Assembly: GCA_963930655.1 (NCBI GenBank)
Contig: OZ005610.1
Coordinates: 19,413,001-19,477,000 of the forward strand
Source of the DNA: Myrica gale
Taxonomy: Eukaryota; Streptophyta; Magnoliopsida; Fagales; Myricaceae
Direction: 5' to 3'
Length of the DNA: 64,000 nucleotides
Shown here: positions 58,720 through 64,000 of the stretch, in pieces
How positions within the stretch are numbered: the stretch's first letter is position 1
Layout: each line of letters opens with the position of its first letter
The notes under the pieces: generated by a model
Told to the model about the DNA's origin: nothing
Databases searched by the model: none
The model's input: only the letters and a program-made list of their open reading frames with translations
Made by a program: the position numbers and the translations under genes

Positions 58720-59459
58720 CTACTCTCCAAGAAATTCGAGGGCTCCTCCGACCTCGTTAACCTCCGCTACCACATGGGTCCCGTCCTCACCTCCTCCCCA
58801 ATAAACCTCTACCTCATCTGGTACGGCCCCTGGGCCCCTTCCCAGAAACTCCTCATCAAAGACTTCCTCCTCTCTCTCTCTCTCTCCCTCCACTCCCGCC
58901 ACCCATCGCCCTCGGTTTCGGACTGGTGGCGCACACTCTCTCTATACACCGACCAGACCGGCGCCAATGTATCTCGCACCGTCCTCGTCGCCGTATGCGG
59001 CTTCCACTGCTTCACCTTCCCGTCCATGGTGGGCTACACGCTTCCCTACGCCTGGATCGACAACTCGGCGGAACAATGCCTCCGAGATCTGCGCATACCC
59101 CTCCGCTTTGCCCGCTTACATGGCAGGCGGTGGGCCTGGGGCTCTGGCTCCACCAAACAAGGATGTGGGCGTGGATGGCATGATCAGCGTGATCGGTCAT
59201 GAGCTGGCCGAGCTGTCGAAGAACCCATTGGTGAATGCGTGGTACGCAGGGGAGGATCCTACGGCGCCAACGGAGGTCGGAGATTTGTGCGAGGGGTTGT
59301 ACGGGACTGGAGGGGGAGGCGGGTATATAGGTCTGGTGATGAGGGATCAGGGGGGTCGAACTTACAATATGAATGGGAGGAATGGGAGAAGGTTCCTGGT
59401 ACAGTGGATCTGGAGCCCCGTTTTTGCAAGCTTGTGCTGGTCCTAATGCTTTGGATTAA
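58720..59459 (+). pseudogene. Captured EXORDIUM-like (EXL) gene fragment
   Basis: Strong match to the EXORDIUM/phosphate-induced-1 family of secreted cell-wall proteins: KFEGSSDLVN, MGPVLTSSPINLYLIWYGPW, PSVSDWWRTLSLYTDQTG, VCGFHCFTFPSMVGYTLPY, then in another frame GVDGMISVIGHELAEL, NPLVNAWYAGEDPTAPTE and FLVQWIWSP. About 55-60 residues are missing between ANVSRTV and VCGFH; a frameshift falls near 59075 and another near 59425; the original C-terminus (ACAGPNALD, stop at 59457) survives out of frame. High GC compared with the surrounding element shows a foreign origin. The signal peptide and N-terminus are not included. Confidence 0.92.
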
Positions 59460-61144
59460 GCACTTTTTTTTTGTTTTCTTATAGATAATTTAGAAGATCC
59501 TTCAGATCTCAGATTATATAGCAGTGTATATTATTGGTGTTTTCATCTCAGAAAATCAAATAGAATTGATTTCTGTTTAGAACATCGATTACAAATAAAG
59601 TTTCCTAATGTTTTGGAATAAAGAATGGTGTCTTGGATAGTAGTTTTGGTGGGATTAATCATCTCATTGCTTGATTAAACTGAAACTTGAGAGAATCACA
59701 TGCCAACCCAGACACAGTCGAGCAGATAGCTTCATTTTAGGTGTCTGAGTTTCTTTAGGTCCTCTATTTCTTTTCTTCGCTGATTATGCTTATGGGGAAT
59801 GAAAAGAAGAATTGGAATGATCGAAGGCTTAGATGGTACTGGGCAGATGAAATTGGAGAAATGTCATTAACTTTGTCTAATGCTATTGCATTAAGGCTAT
59901 TACTCTTCAGTCTTCCACTGCAGAATTGCATTGCTTGTTTTTGTTTTTGCTTTTTTCTGTTTTGATTTTTGACATATGTTTTGCGCTATTGTCCTTTGCA
60001 CAGGCTGACCTTCCATTAGTAGGAAATATAGCACCAGATTTCGCCAGCAGACTTCTTGAGTGGAAATGGATTATGTCAGAGATGCAGGGGAGACATTGAA
60101 CAATTTGAAAAGGCCCAGTTGCGTTGAAGGAAAGTGGAAATGGATTCGGGTCTTTGAGTGAATGGCTTCTGTTTCTTGTTAAAATCCGGGAGAGTATGTG
60201 TTTATGAATACTGGGGTTTACATGGAAAGGTCGAATGGGTTTGATGAGATGAGGGATAGTCCCGGAGACTCGGAGAGTCTGAGAATGAAGAGGATGGAAA
60301 TGAGTCGGATGGGCTGCCGCCAAGGACAAGGGCTAGAGGTGGTGTGGCATGTTGAATGTCAGTGAATAATGTTGGTGGGTATTTCCCCGAGCTTAGTTGG
60401 CATGTTGAATTGCTTGCTATGATTCATTTGGTATTTGGAAATTTTGTATTACTTGTCTTTATTTCGGGTCTTTATTGTATTACATAATGTTAGTTTGCTG
60501 CTAGAGATGATCACTTTGGAAGCTAATTACAGTTTGTTCCTTTTGTGCAAAGTAACAAAATTGACAGAGGTTTGCTGTAGTACTGTTTCAGGAGCACTCA
60601 ACAAAATTTCGGATCATCCTCCATAATCATGAAAGACAAGTTTTCTTGTTTTTGGTTAATTTGGTGTGCATAGCATAGGCTTGCTGTACTAGTTTTCTTT
60701 GCTTTATCTAATGAGCACCTTTTAACTCCGAATAGTATCCCGACCCAATTCAATGAAAAGTGTTTTACGGTTTAAAATGAGATAGAAGATGTTTGTTTTC
60801 TCATATGATATTTATTTTCTATTATAGGAATTCAAGATAGAGGATGTTGATGTGTCAAAGGAGGAAGATTTTAATTAGTCCTTACTTATTGTGTTGTATT
60901 TGAATATTTTAGTCGGTCATTTCTTATTGTTATTTTATATTAGAAATTTGTTACTTTTTAGATTACTTGTAGAGATTCTTGTTTTTGTTGTAAAATATTA
61001 TTAATCATTGATGAAATATATTTTGTTTTATTACCCTTGTTCTTTAAATTTTTACATCCAATGAATTATTATTATTAAAATAAATTTGTACTACTGATTA
61101 AAAAAGCATGTATAGAAAAATATAGGAAAAAATTAGTGGAGTAA
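59460..61144. other. Interior of the CACTA element, right part
   Basis: Mostly anonymous AT-rich DNA. At 60001-60046 an acceptor-like TTTGCACAG is followed by ADLPLVGNIAPDFA, which closely resembles the start of mature chloroplast 2-Cys peroxiredoxins; the match stops after about 14 residues. 60060-60330 has gene-like composition but no family I recognise. Confidence 0.4.
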
Positions 61145-61321
61145 AAAAAAATGCTGTCACAGACCTTTAGTGGCGGTTGCGACCGCCGCTGTAAACCCGC
61201 GGTCACTCGAATCGCCGCCATAGACCTATGCCGACGGAGATATAGCGGCGGTCGCGACCCCCGCTAAAAAACCGTTGCTAAAAGCTATAACAGCGGTTGT
61301 TTGACCTTTATTTTTGTAGTG

Positions 61322-61416
61322 AACCAATTATCCTAATTTATATTCTTTTATATATGGCATCATATGATGAGTGAATTTGTTGATGGTATTATACATTTCT
61401 CTTCTATCCTGAAAAA
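61322..61416 (-). repeat. Continuation of the third PAP upstream region
   Basis: Matches 23165-23255 of the left PAP promoter (GATGGTATTATACATTT versus GATTGGTATTATACATTTT). Resumes after the hAT MITE at 61762-61800 (ATTAAAGCCTTGTCTC versus ATTAAAGCCTTCTCTT). Confidence 0.8.
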
Positions 61417-61761
61417 TAGGGCTGTACACAATCAGACCGGATTTGCGGTCCGGTCTTATTTGTACTAACTGCGGTCCGGACCAGACCGGACCGCATTTAT
61501 TAAAAAAATAAAAATATTTTTTTATAATTTTTAATACAAATTATAAACTTAAAACGTTTTATTTTAATCTAACCTAAAACTCAACATTGTTATATGCACT
61601 TCCCTCTTTGAAATTAACTTAATTTTTTTTTAAATAAAAAAATTGAAAAAAATTAAAACCGGTCCGAACCACTTAAGTGGTCCGGACCATACCGCATTTA
61701 GTAAAACCGGACCGGATTTTCGGTCAAAAAATCGGACCGAAAATCCTGTTTTGAGCCCTAC
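61417..61761. mobile_element. hAT-type MITE, 345 bp
   Basis: Ends TAGGGCTG...GAGCCCTA with near-identical 8-bp flanks CTGAAAAA and CTGGAAAA. Inside: TTTGCGGTCCGGTC and ACCACTTAAGTGGTCCGGAC, as in 24170-24511, so both are one family. Inserted in the third PAP promoter. Confidence 0.9.
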
Positions 61762-61813
61762 TGGAAAACCCTGATTATAAATTAAAGCCTTGTCTCTATC
61801 AATATATATATAA

Positions 61814-62068
61814 TTAGGTCCAGGTGTTGTCGTCGTTAAAATTGTCATCAATTTCGGAATGATATGAAATGTCACTATCATATTCTTCAAACATACATTC
61901 ATCTAATGCATTGATATTGTCTTCAAGGTATTGAGAACATAAATATGCACCATAAATGATATTGAGGAAAATAAATGCAAGCAGCGTATTCATAGTATCA
62001 TTAAGCAATAATGTAATGACAATTAATACTGAAAGATCTTGACTCATATTGAAAATTACAAGATTCAA
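61814..62068 (-). CDS. Small acidic ORF (84 aa) downstream of the right-end promoter
   Basis: Lies after the CT-rich leader that follows the TATA box at 62356. Begins MNLVIFNMSQDLSVLIVI (an internal Met starts MSQDLSV), hydrophobic first half, strongly acidic end (EEYDSDISYHSEIDDNFNDD). No family recognised; may be part of the retroelement leader or a chance ORF. Confidence 0.3.
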   Translation of the reverse strand: MNLVIFNMSQDLSVLIVITLLLNDTMNTLLAFIFLNIIYGAYLCSQYLEDNINALDECMFEEYDSDISYHSEIDDNFNDDNTWT

Positions 62069-62329
62069 ACTTACAATATTGAAGACTTGAAACTAAACAA
62101 CGGTTGAAGATTAAAGGAAACAAAGAAGTGGAATTAAGGAAGTTCACAAGGTAAGATATTTGAAAGACTGAAGGCGTAGAAGTTGAAAGATAAAAGGCTG
62201 ATGAAATAAGAGAGATATCTTGGAAACAGAAGGAAAGGTTTTAAGAGAAGGCTTGAGATTGAGAGATTTGAGAGAATTTGAAAGTTGAGAAGAGATTTGA
62301 GAGAATTTGAAAGCTGAGAGGTTATCGGT

Positions 62330-62666
62330 TCGTAAAATGAGAGACGAAATGAACGTTTATATAGAAAAGAGAGAAGAGAAAAGGACGAGAAATGTCCTCT
62401 GATATTTTTGAACAGGAAGTGTATTTTTGGAAAAGAGCACAGTAAGTAAAATAGTACCTGACGACAGAGTACTGTAGATGAATAGTGATATTTGTCGGGA
62501 ACAGGAAAAGCAATAGTATCTTGAACAATGCTTTGTCGACGACTGTCGGCGGAACATTAATCTTCAGCTCGAAAAGACTATCTTGACCTTGATATTCAGA
62601 TATTTGTCTTTGATATCTTGACAAATTACATCTCTGACATTATTTATATTGACGTCATGCTTGCAT
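62330..62666 (-). promoter_or_regulatory. Pararetrovirus- or LTR-like promoter
   Basis: Minus strand: palindromic TGACGTCA (62657-62650, as-1/CRE-like ACGT core), then about 290 bp to CTATATAAA (62364-62356), followed by GTTCATTTCGTCTC and a long CT-rich leader. The spacing and wording recall the 35S-type promoters of caulimovirids, but an LTR U3 would look alike. It starts within a few bases of the stop codon of the long ORF. Confidence 0.5.
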
Positions 62667-62668
62667 CA

Positions 62669-63997
62669 TCAAAGGAACTGTTGATTTATAGCATTTATTT
62701 CTTCATCGGATAAATGAACTTCGTATCCATCATAAGGGTCTTGAGCATCTTGATATTTTGGTATTGAACTGAGAGCAGAACAGGATGCCGAGGTGGCATT
62801 ATTTTCATCTTCTTGTGACAACTGGGACAGAACTTCGAGCAATTGATTTTTATAATCATCTTTATTTCTGGCAGCAGCAAGTATATCTTGTAATTGACTT
62901 CTTTGAGCAAGGAATTGAGGATGGTTTGATATTTGGGTTTTGGCTTTGGCAATGAAATTGATTATATTATCGGTGGTGTAAACGTTCCACCATTTAATGA
63001 AAAATTTATGGGCTAATATTTTTACATTGTCTTCTTGGGAAAAAACAAATTTCCAACAAAAAATCCAAGGGACAAGGTTAAACTGTATATAGAAATGGAG
63101 AAGGACCGGTATATTTTTGAAATGAGGGTTTTTCATGGCTGGATATCTGTTTAGGGAAGGTGTATCATGAGGGTTGACAGCCCATTGATCATATGCTTTC
63201 TTGAGATTTTCAGGAAAAAGTTTTTCATCTGGACCGAATCGGTCCCACCACTGGAGAAACCAATGGGGTATCGGTTCAGTACCATGGAATCCTTTAAAAT
63301 GTATAAACCAAGTATGACGATGGTTGTTATTTTCGAAAAATAAAGTGTATGTCCATACGTCAATGTAATCATAATATAAAATTGTTTTGATATTGTTAAA
63401 AGATTCAGAAAGAGAACGTAGAGTCCAAGGTGGACTCCACTCTTTTTGTGATATTATCCTTCGTATTGTGAATTTAGAAAAACCAACTCTTGAAGAGTTA
63501 AATTTGCAGGGTGTGGTTTCAAATTCAACAGACTTTGTGTCATTTAAAACATGTTGATAGAAAGCTTGAGTAAACAAAGGATGCTTTGGAACATAGTTCC
63601 ATTTTGGAGGTAATATTTGTGCAGCAACTTTGTATGGATCACACTCATTGTCATATGGATTTTCCACAAAACACACTAATCTGATATATGATTTAGGAAG
63701 TAAAGGGTTCACATCAGGTAAAGGAGGTGATATTGGAATAGCAGAGGTAGATGATATTGAAGAGGAAACCTTTTGACTAAAGGTGACATTCATTGGAGGG
63801 GGTTCAGAAGCTAAAGGACTTGATATTGGAGGGATATGAGGTATTTGGCCTAAAATAGTAAATTGATTTTGGACTGGAATAGCACCAGGCCGTGGACCAG
63901 GAGGACGAGGACCAGGTGGACGAGTATTACCGCGATAAACAAAAGGAGGCAAAGGAGGAAAATTAGAGGATTGCTTAGAGGAAGATTTTTTACTCAT
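62669..63997 (-). CDS. Long ORF (442 aa) of a reverse-transcribing element, function unassigned
   Basis: Single open frame from the ATG at 63997 to TGA at 62669. Proline-rich N-terminus (PPLPPF, RPPGPRPPGPRP), then a Trp/Tyr/Phe-rich globular part with FTIRRIISQKEWSPPWTLRS, YYDYIDVWTYTLFF, NNHRHTWFIHFKG and PIPHWFLQWWDRFGP, and an acidic C-terminus. I recall this WW-rich module from plant retroelement or endogenous pararetrovirus proteins but cannot name the family. No RT or zinc knuckle in view. Immediately followed by a promoter-like region, as expected for the last ORF before an LTR or a pararetroviral promoter. Old genomic copy or intact: undecidable here. Confidence 0.6.
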   Translation of the reverse strand: MSKKSSSKQSSNFPPLPPFVYRGNTRPPGPRPPGPRPGAIPVQNQFTILGQIPHIPPISSPLASEPPPMNVTFSQKVSSSISSTSAIPISPPLPDVNPLLPKSYIRLVCFVENPYDNECDPYKVAAQILPPKWNYVPKHPLFTQAFYQHVLNDTKSVEFETTPCKFNSSRVGFSKFTIRRIISQKEWSPPWTLRSLSESFNNIKTILYYDYIDVWTYTLFFENNNHRHTWFIHFKGFHGTEPIPHWFLQWWDRFGPDEKLFPENLKKAYDQWAVNPHDTPSLNRYPAMKNPHFKNIPVLLHFYIQFNLVPWIFCWKFVFSQEDNVKILAHKFFIKWWNVYTTDNIINFIAKAKTQISNHPQFLAQRSQLQDILAAARNKDDYKNQLLEVLSQLSQEDENNATSASCSALSSIPKYQDAQDPYDGYEVHLSDEEINAINQQFL

Positions 63998-64000
63998 TTT

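Larger units (their letters stand above)
57553..61321. mobile_element. Gene-capturing CACTA transposon (Pack-CACTA type), 3.77 kb
   Basis: Ends CACTACAAAAAACAGG and ...TTTTTGTAGTG. Flanks are AAT and AAC (one mismatch to a 3-bp duplication). Both subterminal zones (57553-57895 and 61145-61321) are packed with direct and inverted AGCGGCGGTC / GACCGCCGCT motifs, as CACTA transposases bind. No tnp1/tnp2. Instead the GC-rich interior holds an EXORDIUM-like pseudogene and a possible second host fragment. The insertion splits the third PAP upstream region, as the flanks 57410-57552 and 61322-61416 are adjacent in the intact PAP promoters. Confidence 0.9.

Noticed and set aside
58720-58902. Minus-strand ORFs opposite the EXL fragment
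   Set aside because: Shadows of the GC-rich captured exon; only the + frames match EXORDIUM-like proteins.

Overview
The window is plant nuclear DNA, from a eudicot and probably a woody rosid (that lineage is an inference). The evidence is many short exons with GT-AG introns, AT-rich intergenic DNA, an intronless PPR gene and dense LTR, LINE, CACTA and MITE debris. No bacterial, plastid or rRNA genes are visible. Three host genes look intact or nearly so: (1) on the minus strand at 1-8453, a bifunctional AIR carboxylase (PurK ATP-grasp + PurE, purine synthesis), 16 exons, with only the last few codons beyond the left edge; (2) a purple acid phosphatase (PAP27-like, 630 aa, 13 exons) in two copies, 18965-22580 (-) and 28289-31904 (+); (3) a mitochondrial-type P-class PPR protein of 632 aa at 49135-51033 (-).

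The architecture is the striking part. The two PAP genes sit head to head in a near-perfect inverted repeat: arms 16752-24558 and 26665-34183 around a spacer of about 2.1 kb. In the exon region, paired positions add up to 50869 almost without indels. Both arms also carry the same CACTA tnp2 transposase remnant and the same 44-bp minisatellite. Outside the palindrome, the 5' half of the AIR carboxylase gene plus its upstream DNA (6207-11536) is repeated in direct orientation at 34682-47022. That copy is cut inside exon 4 and fused to a duplicated PAP 3' tail. It is visibly more diverged than the palindrome arms and differs by several clean insertions and deletions: a 641-bp MITE in the left copy, a tRNA-derived SINE and a complete 5.1-kb LTR element in the right copy, and a deletion junction in the left copy.

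Between and around these genes: 10.6-14.8 kb holds copia and LINE remnants, 14.8-18.2 kb degenerate CACTA-type DNA, 24.6-26.7 kb the palindrome spacer with a deleted LTR element, 41.3-46.4 kb a non-autonomous copia element with a 5-bp target duplication, 47.1-47.6 kb a solo LTR, and 52.2-52.9 kb a fold-back element. 55.0-56.5 kb is a copia pol fragment. 56.5-61.8 kb is a nest: a third, broken PAP 5' end is split by a 3.77-kb gene-capturing CACTA element that carries an EXORDIUM-like pseudogene, and by a hAT-type MITE. The right end (61.8-64 kb, minus strand) is a reverse-transcribing element of uncertain class, with one long ORF followed by a promoter resembling pararetroviral promoters.

The genes do not form a pathway. 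What links them is repeated local duplication: AIR carboxylase 5' half x2, PAP x2 plus one fragment, PAP 3' tail x5. An assembly artefact (two haplotypes joined) cannot be excluded from sequence alone for the palindrome, but the shared-versus-private insertions argue that the segments are real and of different ages.
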